A stretch of 64,000 nt of DNA, from contig CM056573.1 in NCBI GenBank assembly GCA_029721435.1, positions 151,053,947 to 151,117,946 on the forward strand. The letters run 5' to 3'. The DNA is from Gymnothorax reevesii (lineage: Eukaryota; Chordata; Actinopteri; Anguilliformes; Muraenidae). Shown here in pieces: positions 44,401 to 55,762 of this stretch (the stretch's first letter is position 1; every line of letters starts with the position of its first letter). The notes under the pieces are model-generated. The model saw nothing but the letters and a program-made list of their open reading frames with translations, was not told the DNA's origin and ran no database searches. The translations under genes and the position numbers were made by a program.

Positions 44401-45204
44401 CCACACTCCCAAAGTGAGGCAGATCAACTTCAACTCAGGAGAGTATTATTGCCAGACTGACTCTGTGGGTATTATTCAACCACACTTGCCCATAACATGA
44501 TGGTGCCTAATGACGAGCCATAGACATGCCCTAAGATCACTGTAGCGACTGCAAAACCAACCTTGTCGCTTGAGATGAAAGGAGTGGGTCCTGTACTTTG
44601 TCCGACGCGCTATCGCTGTATTCAAAGAAGTTCACGGAGGCTCGGAATGCACTTTTAAGTGGTTTTTCATGAAACATCCGCTTGCACGGTCACACACACT
44701 GGACGCATTCAGGTACACAATGGAAACAAAGGGGTAAAACGAAGTGAAGACAAAGTGAGGCAATACGGTGCGAAGCGAAGCGGTCAACAAAAATTACGGC
44801 TACCCCCCGCTTCCCTCTCTCCTCTCGACTGCAGGTAAGCACCATCACTTAGTAGCTTCCTGTCCTGCCCCACCTAACTCACGTGACCCAAGTTCCTATA
44901 CATTTCTACGGCAACCCCAAAATACCACGTGGCACAGACTACATTATGGCTCCTACAATCACTATATTGAAACCCAAAAGTAGCAAATCTGAAACCCAAA
45001 AATGCCACAGACAAGAGCATCAAAAGATCACAGCTGTTTCGAAGAATGTTTATGATGTGCTTAACTTAATACCTCCTGAAGTTTCAGTCAGCACCCTCTT
45101 TGACTATACGAAAATACTACGCCATTGCATTTGTATACGTATCTAGACTGCTTGAACACAAAGTATTTTTCATCCAGAATTCAAGGAGACAGGAAGTCAA
45201 GAAT

Positions 45205-45291
45205 ACCCTACATCTTCAGAAATGATAAACAGGCAGTGACAGACATATCTGGTGGTGAGACACACCCGCCAGACTTGTGTAATTGCCCCAC
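45205..45291 (+). repeat. Direct repeat C, copy 2 (87 bp)
   Basis: Same orientation as 44168-44254, separated by 950 bp. The DNA between has no recognisable genes, so an LTR pair is not supported. Confidence 0.8.
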
Positions 45292-45534
45292 ACAAGTACT
45301 GAGAATCGATGCACTTTCACGAGGTGTGATTTCTGCTCAATGAATTTGAGGATTTTGTTGATCATCTATTGACAGGATGAGTTTTTTCCTCATAAATCTT
45401 ATCATTTCCAGATTTTCAACATTTTTGACTGTTTTCAGATCAGTTTTCTATATTAAAATGCTTTCATCTTACCTGCATTTAATAGACTTGCATGCATACT
45501 TTGATACATTGTAAAGCATTCCTGGGGAGGAATT

Positions 45535-46176
45535 ACTCAGTGAGTTATGGCAATACTCAGCCCATGCTAAAAATCAACTCCATGAGGGTGGATTATCCGC
45601 CACTAAACATCGAAGATTGTTTTCCAAAGACTGAGTATTAAGCTCAGTCTGCCCATTGGTCTCTGGGTGGAACCCAGAAAAGAGACTCACAGTGGCCCCC
45701 AACTGTTTGCAGAGTGCCCGCCAGAATTTGGCTGTAAACTAAGGGCCTCGGTCAGAGATAACATCATGCGGAATCCCATGCAGCCGGAACACATGGTTAA
45801 CCACAAGAAGGGCCATCTCCCGTGCTGAAGGCAGCTTGGGTAGCGCAACAAAATGAGCGGCCTTTGAATAACGGTCAACCACGACCAGGATGACCATGTT
45901 GCCTTCAGACACAGGCAGCGCAGCAATAAAATCCAGCGCAATATGCGTCCAAGGGTGACTGGGAAAGGGCAATGGTCGCAACAGACCAGAAAAAGGTAGG
46001 TGGTAAGTCTTCCTGCAGCATATGCCACAGGCAGCTACAAACTCCCAAATGTCCCTCATCATACCGGTCCACCAAAAACGTCGGGCCAGGAACTGCTTGG
46101 TCCGATGGGCCCCTGGGTGCCCCGCCAAGCAGGAAAAGTGTCCCCACTGGAGGACCTGTGGCCTAAGGCGGGACAA
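45535..46176 (-). pseudogene. Gypsy integrase
   Basis: The frame to 45739 reads HHCC finger text ([27 protein letters not shown]) and the core: [16 protein letters not shown] (first Asp), [19 protein letters not shown], and DVISDRGP (second Asp). A TAG at 45736-45738 interrupts where the family has Gln, and the same frame then continues FTAKFWRALCKQLG and FHPETNGQTE (Glu) before a further stop. Catalytic residues are present but the frame is broken. Confidence 0.85.
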
Positions 46177-46482
46177 ACAAACAGCCAGGAGGCTCCTCCC
46201 CTGGACCGGGATCGGTCTTCAAAGCCTCCTGAACCACCGCTTCAATCTCCCATTGAATGGGCGCCACAATCTGAGCTGCCAGAATAACTGGCTCCAGGGT
46301 AGGATCGCGATCAGAGTAGTCGTACATTCGCGACAAGGCGTCAGGCTTGTTTTTAGAGCCAGGGCGATAAGTCAGCGTGAAATTAAAATGGTTAAAGAAC
46401 AATGACCACCTCCGGGAATTGCATCGCTTGGTTTGCTGAATATACTGGAGATTTTCATGGTCTGTCCATTCCACAAACGGAT
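46163..46482 (-). pseudogene. Gypsy RNase H C-terminal half
   Basis: FVEWTDHENLQYIQQTKRCN, then RWSLFFNHFNFTLTYRPGSK and NKPDALSRM are the C-terminal RNase H and its exit motif. The upstream half continues beyond the LINE inserted at 46483-47064. Confidence 0.85.
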
Positions 46483-47064
46483 GTACAACACATTCGTCAG
46501 ACCACATCTGGAGTATTGTGTGCAGTTCTGTATGCAGTATCTTTAAGAAAGATATAGAGGCTCTAGAGAAAGTTCAGAGAAGAGCCACTGAGCTTATTCC
46601 AGGTATAAAAGATGAAAGCTATGAAAAGAGGCTGAAGATCCTTAATCTCTTTAGTCTTAGGAAAAGGAGACTCAGGGGTGATTTGATTGAGGTCTTTAAA
46701 TATGTTAAAGGGATTAACAAAGTGAATTATGTAGGATTCCTTCGACCAAGTGTTGTGAGTAGAACTTGGGGTCACAAATGGAAGTTGACCAAAGGCAAAT
46801 TTGGCTGTTATTCTGTTATTCAGAAATATTTCTTCACCCAAAGAGTAATTTCAATGTGGAATAGCTTGCCTGACCATATTGTTGAGTCAAAGACTTTGGG
46901 AGTTTCCAAGAGCAGGCTTGACTTAAAGCTAGGTACAATTAAGTCATTGAGTATCTGAAGGGATAAATTCACAATAGTATAAAGAAACTGACGAGCATAG
47001 TTAGGCTGAAAGGCCTGTTCTTGCCGTTAATGTTATGTTATGTTATGTTATGTTATGTTATGTT
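46483..47064 (+). mobile_element. CR1-like LINE, 5'-truncated, nested in gypsy RNase H
   Basis: Plus-strand frame 46518-46958 reads EALEKVQRRATELIPGI, KRLKILNLFSLRKRRLRGDL, IEVFKYVKGINKVNY and VISMWNSLPDHIVES, the CR1-type C-terminal domain. It ends GGCTGAAAGGCCTGTTCTTG followed by (ATGTT)n to 47064. Target-site duplication may be ATGT. Insertion splits the gypsy RNase H. Confidence 0.85.
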
Positions 47065-47082
47065 CAGCTCCCTCCAACCAGT

Positions 47083-47156
47083 GGCGCCACTCTTCAAGCG
47101 CCAACTTGACCGCCAATAAGGCGCCACTCTTCAAGCGCCAACTTGACCGCCAATAA
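47083..47156 (+). repeat. Perfect 37-bp tandem duplication
   Basis: GGCGCCACTCTTCAAGCGCC plus 17 further bases is repeated exactly, head to tail. Confidence 0.95.
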
Positions 47157-47315
47157 TTACCGGTCACCAATGCTGTAATTCCTCTCCGCGGCGGAGAAAC
47201 ACCGGGAGAAGTATGCGCATGGGTGTAGCTTATTATCCCAAAGGAGGCGCTGGGACAAAATACCACCCACGCCAACCTCTGATGCATCCACCTCCACCAT
47301 AAGCTATAGCTCTGG

Positions 47316-47370
47316 CAAGCTTAGTTCGGCTGAAAGGCCTGTTTTTGCCATTCATGTTATGTTATGTTAT
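47316..47370 (+). repeat. 55-bp CR1-like 3' tail, extreme 5' truncation
   Basis: TTAGTTCGGCTGAAAGGCCT followed by GTTTTTGCCATTC and (ATGTT)n is the same 3' end as at 46997-47064, without any coding part. Confidence 0.8.
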
Positions 47371-47400
47371 AAATGGGAGGGAGGGATCGAGCAAAACCAG

Positions 47401-48330
47401 AATGGGCTCTGAGCTAAAATGTTTCTTTAATTCCTGAAAGGCAGCATCAGCCGCTGGAGACCAAAGAAACGCTGAGGAGGTATTCTTCCTGGTGAGCGCA
47501 ATAATGGGGGCAGCAACTGCACTAAAATTATGGATAAACCTCCGATAAAAATGAGCAAAGCCCGGGAAGCGTTGAACCTCAACACTTTGAGGGACAGACT
47601 AATTGCTTACCACAGCCACCTTGTCTAGGTCCATGCGGACCGACCCCTTGGAAACAATAAAGGCTCGAAATGAGACAGTTTGGGTGTGAAAGACACATTT
47701 CGCGGCCTTGACAAAAAGCTTAGCATTAAGGAGGGCCTCAAGCACTGGTCTGAGGTGTTGTTTATGCTCCAAGAGTATCGAAGAAAAAATCTAAATGTTG
47801 TCAGAATAAATGAAGACGAATTCCTCCAACATCTCTTGGAGGACGTCATTAACGAGTGAAACAACGATGGAGCATTAACCAATTCTAAAGTCAAGACCAA
47901 ATATTCGTAGTACCTGTTGTGAATGTTCAATGCCGTTTTCCATTCGTCCCCCGCCCGAATGTAAACTAAGTTGTAAGCATTAAGGAGATCTAGCCTTGTA
48001 AAAAATGATGCCTCCTGCAGACATTCAAATGCAGAATTCATCAACGAAAGAGGGTATCGGTTTTTAATGGTTATTTTATTCAAACCCCTATAATCAATAC
48101 AGGGTCTCAAACCGCCATCCTATTTTCCCACGAAAAAAACCCCCCGCTCCCGCAGGAGACGTGGATGGCCAAATAAAACCATAAGCAAGAGCTTCCTGGA
48201 TATATTTTCACATGGCCTTTCGCTCAGGCCCTGACAGTGAGTTTAGCGAACCCCTAGGAGGAGTAGTACCAGGGTAGAGATTGATCTCGCAATCGTACGG
48301 GCGATGAGGAGGTAAAGTTGAGGCTCATTG
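47401..48330 (-). pseudogene. Gypsy reverse transcriptase
   Basis: Includes [35 protein letters not shown] and [18 protein letters not shown]. The catalytic box, usually YxDD, reads YSDN followed by a stop, so the second Asp is lost. Further text [20 protein letters not shown] and KAAKCVFH continues in another frame. Several lesions. Confidence 0.8.
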
Positions 48331-48396
48331 TTTTCTAAAAACCTCGGCGAGATCAGCATAATCATTAGAAACATTAGAAGGCAAACCAAAGTACGG

Positions 48397-48650
48397 GATG
48401 GCGTAATTAGTCGAGCCCCCGAAGGGGTTTCGCGAGACTATTGTAATCGCTTCGTGTGTCTGTGTGTGTGTCTGTCCGGACTGATATCTCTGGAACCGCG
48501 AGGCCGTTTGCCTTCATATTACACAGGCAGGTTCCTTGTGAGAGTCTTTCGGCATGACATAAATTTGAAGGTCATAGGTCAAAGGTCAAGGTCAAGGTCA
48601 TCATGTCGGCGGATAACTATGGGCGAGACTATGAATTCTCTGAATGCTTG
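48397..48650 (+). repeat. Repeat with AAGGTCA array and CGAGACTAT ends
   Basis: Contains CGCGAGACTATTGTAATCGC (left) and GGGCGAGACTATGA (right) plus (AAGGTCA)n-like units at 48570-48600. Probably a non-autonomous element. Borders uncertain. Confidence 0.35.
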
Positions 48651-49171
48651 TTTTAACTGGCAGTTGAGGGGGATGGAGACATGGCCTTTATGACAATTAG
48701 TCCTGGCCAGTTCTCAATCATTTTCCTTCATCGACGTGTTTTCTAATTATCGTAATTGGCAACTGAAGACACGGTTCCTCTCCATATGCGATTTAACTCT
48801 AATGTTTGGGCCTAAGTATTAATGCAACACTGAACTTTTTGCAGTCCATAATGAACAGGTGCTGCTTGTTCTCTCCGATTAAGTAAGACGGCAATCGGTC
48901 ATCAGAATGCGTATTTGCTGTGTTTAAATCAATGTTATTCAAAATTGCTTACCTGTCGACTCACAGGCAAGCAGTAAATTATTTTTCTGAACTTAATTTA
49001 CCCGACCATATCATTGCTGGATGCTGTTAGATCGCATATGGAGAGGAACCGTGTCTTCAGTTGCCAATTACGATAATTGGAAAATGCGTCAATGAAGGTA
49101 AATGATTGAGAACTGGCCAGGACTAATTGTCATAAAGGCCGTGTTTCCGTCCCCCCCAACTCCCGTTAAAA
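48651..49171. repeat. 521-bp foldback element with ~146-bp arms
   Basis: Arms 48651-48797 and 49026-49171 are inverted copies (GGCCTTTATGACAATTAGTC, GGTTCCTCTCCATATGCGAT and others), separated by 228 bp. Arm identity looks above 90 percent over most of the length. No ORF. It replaces the region between gag and RT of the host gypsy element. Confidence 0.88.
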
Positions 49172-49280
49172 TTACGCCCCTGCTGTTTCCTAGCACTTTC
49201 AGATCGTTAATGTACTTGAATTCATCCCATATTTGAACCTAGGCATATTTATAGGAATGAATTTCTAATGCATGAATGTA

Positions 49281-49537
49281 ATTTATTTACTAGCCGTCGA
49301 ATCTGATGACTGATCTAAAAGTGACTTTTCATGCAAATCACTCATGCATATTAAGTGGCAGGCACGTTGAAATGGCCGCAGTCCAGCAGCTACAATAGCT
49401 GGTCATAACGGTCGAGTGACTGCTTTCCTTTGGAATTTATCCTTGTTAGAGGTCAAGGACGACATTAAAACTTAAAGACAAATCTTTTTATTGGAACAGC
49501 CTGGCAAACTGAGGAACGAATTGGTTACCTTTTAAAA
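49281..49537 (-). repeat. Dispersed repeat B, copy 2
   Basis: Reverse complement of 31945-32236. Confidence 0.75.
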
Positions 49538-49861
49538 CACTTTTTAACCCTGACTTATTCTCAATCATTTTGTAAATGAACAATACATTCACTCTGAAAA
49601 CACCCCTCAACATCAGGCGTTGCTAGTTCTCCCCATTAAAGTAAGGCCACTATCATTTGGACGTGTACTGATCCGGGTGTGCCGTCCAGTGATAGAATAT
49701 TGTAACTGCGTGCATAAATTTGCAGCTCCATGTCCACTGTCGGACACATCTGCAGAAATAGGTTAACAGGTGCATTTGGTGGCAGAGACATTTATTGTAT
49801 TTCACAGTAAATTAAGGGGCGCTTCTGAAATATTTGGCAACACCCCACCTCTTTTACCCCC

Positions 49862-50306
49862 TCAGAGAGAGCATGACTGAACACAGTCATAAGATAAGCC
49901 TCCGGCCAGCCTGTCTCTGTTGCCAGGAAGCGAAATAAAATAGAAAACTAATATAAATGCCACCCGAGTATCCTCAAATTGTGACGGCTGAGCCTTAAAA
50001 GTTATCTCACACTGGGCGATGACATCCTTACATTTTCTGTCCTCGCCGCTATATCTTTGGGGCAATTGTATTTTTGGTTCTCGAGAAAGGTGTATGGGCA
50101 ATGCTTGTGCAACATTTTTGTGTAGACAGGGATCTGATACTCTTGGTCAAGTTTAACAGAATGCTCTCCTGTTTTTGCAACAAATTCTCCTGAAGGCAGA
50201 GTCTCTCAGCCAAACCAGCCTGCTGGTTGCTCAGGCTGGAGATCCCCTTGCTGAGACCAGAAAGCATAGCTTGCTGGCTGTTGACAACCTTTTCAGTCTC
50301 GGCCAC
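49862..50306 (-). pseudogene. Gypsy gag fragment
   Basis: Two frames: an N-terminal coiled-coil-like Gln/Leu-rich region (SLSNQQAGLAERLCLQENLL) and then LPQRYSGEDRKCKDVIAQCE and FEDTRVAFILVF, the start of the retrotransposon gag capsid domain. Ends in a frameshift near 49930. The nucleocapsid zinc knuckle is not present. Confidence 0.6.
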
Positions 50307-51559
50307 AGCTGATGTCTCAATGTTGGCTATAGTGTACTGTGATGGCTGGTGTTTCTAGACGCCAAACACAGTGGCCAGAACGAAAGAAAGCACAGGAATG
50401 CAAGAGACACTAACACAGACAAAATGGGAGAAAGAAACTCGCGCTTCCAATGGACATGAAGCTAGTCTGAGAAAATAAGGAAGCAGAGCGAGCTAAACAG
50501 TATGAAACAAAGGAAAAATCTCGGGAACCGAGAGCACCAGACGGTGCACAGAGAGAGGAAAGGAAAGAGAAAGATTCCCTTTACTAACACTTTCTTTTTT
50601 TTCAACTAATTCCTCAACACTTCTCTAGCTAGAGATCTTGCGGGCTACAGTGTAATGGCAACACTGACACTCTAGCAAAGGTGGCGATGCGGAACTTGGG
50701 TTTAAACAGGGTCCGGGCGCCGCCCACAATTGAAGCCAGCTGGCCAAAGAATCCGATTGTGGGCAGAATGATATTGTCCCGGATGATAGTAACAAAGAAA
50801 GCTCGCCAGCCTCCAAAAACCATGACACAATATGTTTGACATGACATGTCTGTTGATGAGCCTAGAATGAGGACTCATATTCTGATGTTGAAGAGGCAGT
50901 GCGGTGTAGCACTTCCAGGCAGTACTCAGTCTCTGCCGTTACTGCCTCCTTCCTTCTGGGTGGTGAATTCCTATAATGCGTTTTGATGTTCACTATAGTA
51001 CCTTATCATTGCAGCGTTAAAACATTATTCGGGTTGCCGTATTCTGTTTAATTAATCTGATTCATCTAGGTGTCTAGTGGACAACCAGCATTTTGGGTTT
51101 TGAGTTTGGAACCTTTGTACCCGTATCAACAAACACTGTCATCTCAAGTTCAATGTCATAGGTATATAGTTGGATATTCTAATTGCATACTTCATTGCCT
51201 TAAGAATAAATTGGATAGTATCTGTTACACATTTGACTATATTTTGTGAAAATCTAAAGGTATCTTTGATCAGCAGTATTTTGTGACTTGAATATGACAC
51301 TGGAAAATGGAAGTTTTTTGGCACTCTGGCCACCCCATATGTATGGAATCTTTTCAATCCCACATTTTTCACAGATTTGTGAATTATAATCGTGTCTTCA
51401 TACATTTAGAAAATAAATTTAGATTGAAGTAGATTTTAAAATTTCAGCTTTCTTATTCATAAGTTTAACGGAGTGGCCCAGATGATTTCCCAAAGACAGT
51501 GTGTAATTTTGTCCCTATTTATCTATTGAATGTATGGAAGTATGAGGACGCCCATCACA
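50307..51559. other. No supported gene
   Basis: The A/G-rich part (50380-50580) may be the leader of the gypsy element. A 72-codon minus frame at 50629-50847 with a hydrophobic stretch (NIILPTIGFFGQL) is not recognised. Confidence 0.35.
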
Positions 51560-52320
51560 AAAATTGTTTGGCAGTGAGCACTCATGATACCTAAGATTGT
51601 GTTGAACAATCTCCAGCTGGTTTCATTCAGTTCAGATTTCAGCTGATCTAGCTCTATTTGAGGGTGTAACCCTTTGGGCGTGTCTGTCAGGGGTACCCCA
51701 CCCAGACGTGTAAAATCCAGGAGTCAGAAAGTAAAAGTCCTGCCAAGTTTTTCTCCCTCCCACAGAATGGGCTGATCACTCATATTGGCTCTATCTCCTG
51801 TCCAAAGTAAATCCAGGTGGTTGGAATAAAATTCTGGGGAGGATTTTCACTTTCTGAACCTGGACTACACCCCTGACCCCACCACAGAAACTGTCTGGCA
51901 GTGGGCATTCATTTTATTTATTCATTTTTATTAATTTTTTGAAAGAAAAAATTTGGCATCTTCAATCCCATCAGAATCAGGAATGCCCCATTGGGGAACT
52001 ATGTACAAGGCTTGCTCGTATGTGACCTCGTGCTGCCAACTCAGGAGAGTGAAGACGGTTCACGGCTCTCCTCTGAAGCACGCGCCTTTCAGCCACTGCT
52101 TCTTATACAGAAGGATGAAGGATACCCGAACATGAGCAAGCTCAGAATCTTCCTGACGAGCACCTGGCTGGCCAACAGGAGGCGCTTAGGCAACGAACCT
52201 GGCATGATACCTGGGATGGTGTTGAACAATCCCCAATTGGTTCCATTCAGTTCAGATTTCAGCTGATCTAGCTCAATTTTAAGGTGTGGCTCTTTGGGCG
52301 TGTCTGTTTGAGGTACCCCA
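51560..52320 (-). repeat. Dispersed repeat D, copies 2 and 3
   Basis: 51560-51715 and 52200-52320 both read (plus strand) GTGTTGAACAATC then CAGATTTCAGCTGATCTAGC and GGGCGTGTCTGT, the reverse of 44262-44400. 51880-51925 carries a further portion (CACAGAAACTGTCTGGCAGT). Confidence 0.7.
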
Positions 52321-52894
52321 CCATCATCATCATCACTGTCGCGACTCTTGGTTCTTCACCAGGTCTTCTGAAAAGTGTATTATTCCATATTGTCCATTAG
52401 ATGGCGATAGAGATGTATATATCGGTTTAAAACAGCTTGACTGTTCATTATAAATAAGAAAACTTGATTTATGCTGGAGCTGGTTAAATGGCTTTCCACT
52501 GAATTTATGGAGCAGGAGATTGTAACAAAAGGATATGGAAATGTGATCGCTAATGACGTAAGAGCTGAAATTTGGTTGATGCACTGAAGCCTCTCGCTCT
52601 CTCACTCTTTCTATCTGTCTCCCTCTCCATCTATCTCTCTTACAAACACGCACACGCACACACACAAGAGGAAAGAAGAAAATAGAGATACTAAATTCAC
52701 ATTTTAGAATCTTGTTTTTCATATTAAATTTGTGTTACGACCACCATCAATATCTCATGCAGCATGTTGAGCTTACCTAGAGTGTGCCACTCTTTTATTT
52801 GATGTAAAATTGTGGTGCAGATGCACACTATTGCAACATAAAAATGACTTCACATCAACAGAACAAACTGGTGAACAATGTACGTTTTCTAGCA

Positions 52895-52975
52895 CTGTAA
52901 GCACACACACACACACACACACACAGGCACACACGCGCGCGCACAAGCACACGCACACACACATGCGCGCATACA
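52895..52975. repeat. (CA)n microsatellite
   Basis: Alternating CA with CGCG interruptions. The ORFs on both strands over it are simple-repeat artefacts. Confidence 0.9.
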
Positions 52976-53164
52976 CAAAACCAACAAGTGATGTGAAAAA
53001 GTACAGTAGGACAAAGCAGGTAAAAGCAGCAATAAATACATGAACAATGCCACACGGGTGTGTTTATTATTAATGAAAGAGGGGTGCATCTGACACATAC
53101 TCAGAGAGCGACAGCTGTTCTCATTAACACTCAAAGAATGTGGGGCCACTTAACTACCCCAATT

Positions 53165-53187
53165 CCCCCCCCCCCCCCCCCCCCCCC
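53165..53187 (+). repeat. Poly-C run
   Basis: More than 20 consecutive C followed by GCCCCC. Likely length-variable and assembly-prone. Confidence 0.85.
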
Positions 53188-55039
53188 GCCCCCATTCTTA
53201 CCATTGCCCCCCATCTCCTGTCCAGACCCCATTCCTCTTCACTCTGGCCAGTATCCCCCCAACCTAATAACTGCCCCCCACCCCAGCGAACGTTGTGCAT
53301 CACATCCACCATTCTCCAGAGCAGCAGTAACTGCCCCAGCGACTTATGCCCATGAAGACATAAAGCATGATCATTGGCTTTCAGTGTGCTGTGCTCCCCT
53401 ACATCGCATCATTCCTCCCCACTCCTCCCACTGCGAACCCACCATTACACACACAGATGTGTAAATGCAAACTCCATACAACGTGTTGTGTCCTTGGTAA
53501 AAACTGGCCGTAAATTTGGTCCCCTCACCTCCCTCCCTACCTCCCGTATTCCTCTCTTATGAAGTCTCCTTAGATCTTGTCCTTCCTCTTGTTAACCCCT
53601 TCCCTTCCTGCTTCAATCTGGGCTTAGTCATCCAACTTTTGACCCACACTCCTTTACGCGGGGAAGCATAGTACACCTCTACCCTTCCCCTCTTCTCTGC
53701 TGTGCCTTATCATTCTTGTTTTTCCCTGTTTTCCCTCACTCCACAGCACCTCTTCTGATATGACTGCTGTCCTCTTTCTCTGTGCCGTGAATATTCTTTC
53801 TGGTTATCGTTCTCCTCCTCCGTTGCTCTCCATTCTGTTCTCTCTTTCTCACTTCTGTTTATCTGTTTCTATCGCTCACTGTTGGTTTACATTCTCCGAA
53901 TTCCCCAGTGACGCAGCCTGGCATCAGGTCAAAGGCAGTTAAAGAGAGTTGAGAGTGCGCGTTTGTGTGTGTGTATGTGCGTGTATGTGAGAGAAAGCAG
54001 GAGCAGTAAGTCATATGTAGTTCCATGGGAACAAGATTAACCACATCTAACAATCCACAACCCCCAACAGAGTACATGGGCAACTTAACCCAGGCACAGG
54101 CTGAGGTAAGAGAAAGGGAAGACAAATGGCATATATACTGTAGGTACTGTAATGGACTGTGGTACTCATGCAGTAAAACAGAAACCAGTTTTTTAATCTG
54201 CAGGGGCTCTGATGGGCACAAATGAAAAGATACAAAATACTTGAAAAATGTATCGCCCAGTAAGGACAGGATAACAGTAACTGGCTGGTCCAGCAAAACA
54301 CTGGTATAGTCCCAGTTTAAAAGCACTGTGTCACGATTACTGGGCATGCTCTCAATTTTGAACAAAGTAAATACTTCAAGTTGACGACAAGTCAAAATCA
54401 GGAAGATATTTTTGTTCTATGAATATTGGCAATGGCAACCAGCTTACATTCTTTGTATCCCTTGGATGAAGCTTAAAATAGCACTTTGAATCCTCGAGTT
54501 TCTATAGAAAACTCATTATAAGAAGCATACCGCCAGAGTAGGGGAGGCTTGGGAGAGGTGAGCCACTTTTTATATTTTAGCATATCAAGCTAATTCTATT
54601 CACGGCATATAACGATTAATTGCACTTACGATACACACATCTAATAATGCACTTCCTGTATCAGCTGTTTCTGAATGCAAGCACATGTGTAGGAGGGGGA
54701 GACAAGTTTTAAAGTAATGTTTTTTGGCCCAACTCTCCCTCCTAGTGAAGAGAGTGGGCCAGGACCAGGGGAGACCTGGGCCACTGCTGCGGAGAGTTGG
54801 GTCACATACAGGAGAGTAAAGATAGACACACAACAACCACCCAGGCAAGGAAAATATGAGCAGTTTAATTCCAAATTCATGAAATAACATTGAATATGAA
54901 ATTAATTAATATTCTAATAGAAATCCACTAGCGAAAGACAACAATGAACAGAAACTTTTTGCAACACATTTTGTGTTAACTGTTTAAGAATTTCACGAAA
55001 ATGTCAACTATTAAATTCCAGATATTATATAAAGTAACC
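53188..55039. other. Intergenic DNA, no supported gene
   Basis: Pyrimidine-rich on the plus strand to about 53880, then GT-rich at 53960-53990. No recognisable coding. Confidence 0.4.
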
Positions 55040-55062
55040 GGTTAAACATTGAACTTTACAAG

Positions 55063-55762
55063 ATGCACATGAAGGATAACAATGAGAACACTAAGGCTGG
55101 ATACTGTAAAATGCGGGCTGTGGTTAATAAGGAGCTGAGGAATGCTATAAGACTGTATGAAAGGCAAATTGCAGAAGGGGCAAAAACTAATCCTAAGTGC
55201 TTCTTTCATTACTGTAGCAGAAAAAGGAAAGTCAAAGAAGAGGTTAAGTGCATAAAGAATAAATATGGATCGCTGCTATATGATAACAAGGATATTGCGG
55301 ATGCCTTAAACGTTTACTTTGTTGAGAATTTTACCTCGGGGCAGGTTTTTTTTTTTGGCCAGAAAATGAGCTGGAATTATTTCTTGAACGCAATGATATC
55401 TTGAGGGATAGCCAACATGGTTTCTGTACAGAAAGGTCATGCCTGACAAACCCTCTGGAATTTTTTGAAGAGGCCACCAAGACTTATGATCAGAGCAGGG
55501 CTTATGACATTATATACTTGGATTTTCAGAAAGCATTTGATACAGTACCACATAAGAGACTAATTTTTAAAATGAGCTCCATTGGAGTTACAGGAGGTTT
55601 TCTGGAGTGGATTCAAAACAGGTTACAGGACAGAACACAAAGGGTGGTGGTCAGTGGAACCTCATCTGAGCTAGGTATGGTGGGGAGCAGCGTCCCTCAG
55701 GGCTTGGTGTTGGGGCCCCTGCTGTTCCTCATCTACATTAATGACCTTGATAGGAGTATTTA
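55063..55762 (+). pseudogene. CR1-like LINE pre-RT and reverse transcriptase N-terminal part
   Basis: First a pre-RT linker (ELRNAIRLYERQIAEGAKTN, FFHYCSRKRKVKEEV, NVYFVENF), then after a deletion near 55350 the RT: SQHGFCTERSCLTNPLEFFE, YLDFQKAFDTVPHKRL (first Asp), SVPQGLVLGPLLFLIYINDL. Box 4 normally reads PQGSVLGP; the Ser is Leu. Interrupted at 55762 before the catalytic FADD box. Confidence 0.85.

Larger units (their letters stand above)
47065..47400 (-). pseudogene. Gypsy RNase H N-terminal half, disrupted
   Basis: Minus-strand frames show [18 protein letters not shown] and KLALEEWRHWLEGAEH, typical for RNase H. A perfect 37-bp tandem duplication (47083-47119 and 47120-47156) inside the KLALEEW region shifts the frame. 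A 55-bp LINE tail at 47316-47370 splits the upstream part. Confidence 0.75.
45535..50306 (-). mobile_element. Ty3/gypsy LTR retrotransposon in canonical gag-RT-RH-IN order, heavily interrupted
   Basis: On the minus strand: gag fragment (50306-49862), a gap filled by other repeats (about 49860-48390), reverse transcriptase (48330-47400), RNase H (47400-47065 and 46482-46200) and integrase (46176-45535). This is the usual gypsy order, in contrast to the element at 1-3472. It carries a CR1-like LINE at 46483-47064, a second tiny CR1 tail at 47316-47370 and a 37-bp tandem duplication. LTRs are not recognised. Confidence 0.85.

Noticed and set aside
46000..46405. Plus-strand frames antisense to gypsy integrase/RNase H
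   Set aside because: Shadows of the minus-strand polyprotein.
50629..50847. 72-codon minus frame with a hydrophobic stretch, possibly a small membrane protein
   Set aside because: I could not match it to a known small membrane protein family and there is an overlapping frame of similar length; left uncalled.
51991..52266. 91-codon plus frame
   Set aside because: Its 3' half overlaps dispersed repeat D and the rest has no known domain.
52773..53149. Cys/Val-rich and Thr/His-rich frames
   Set aside because: Translations of the (CA)n/(GT)n microsatellite.
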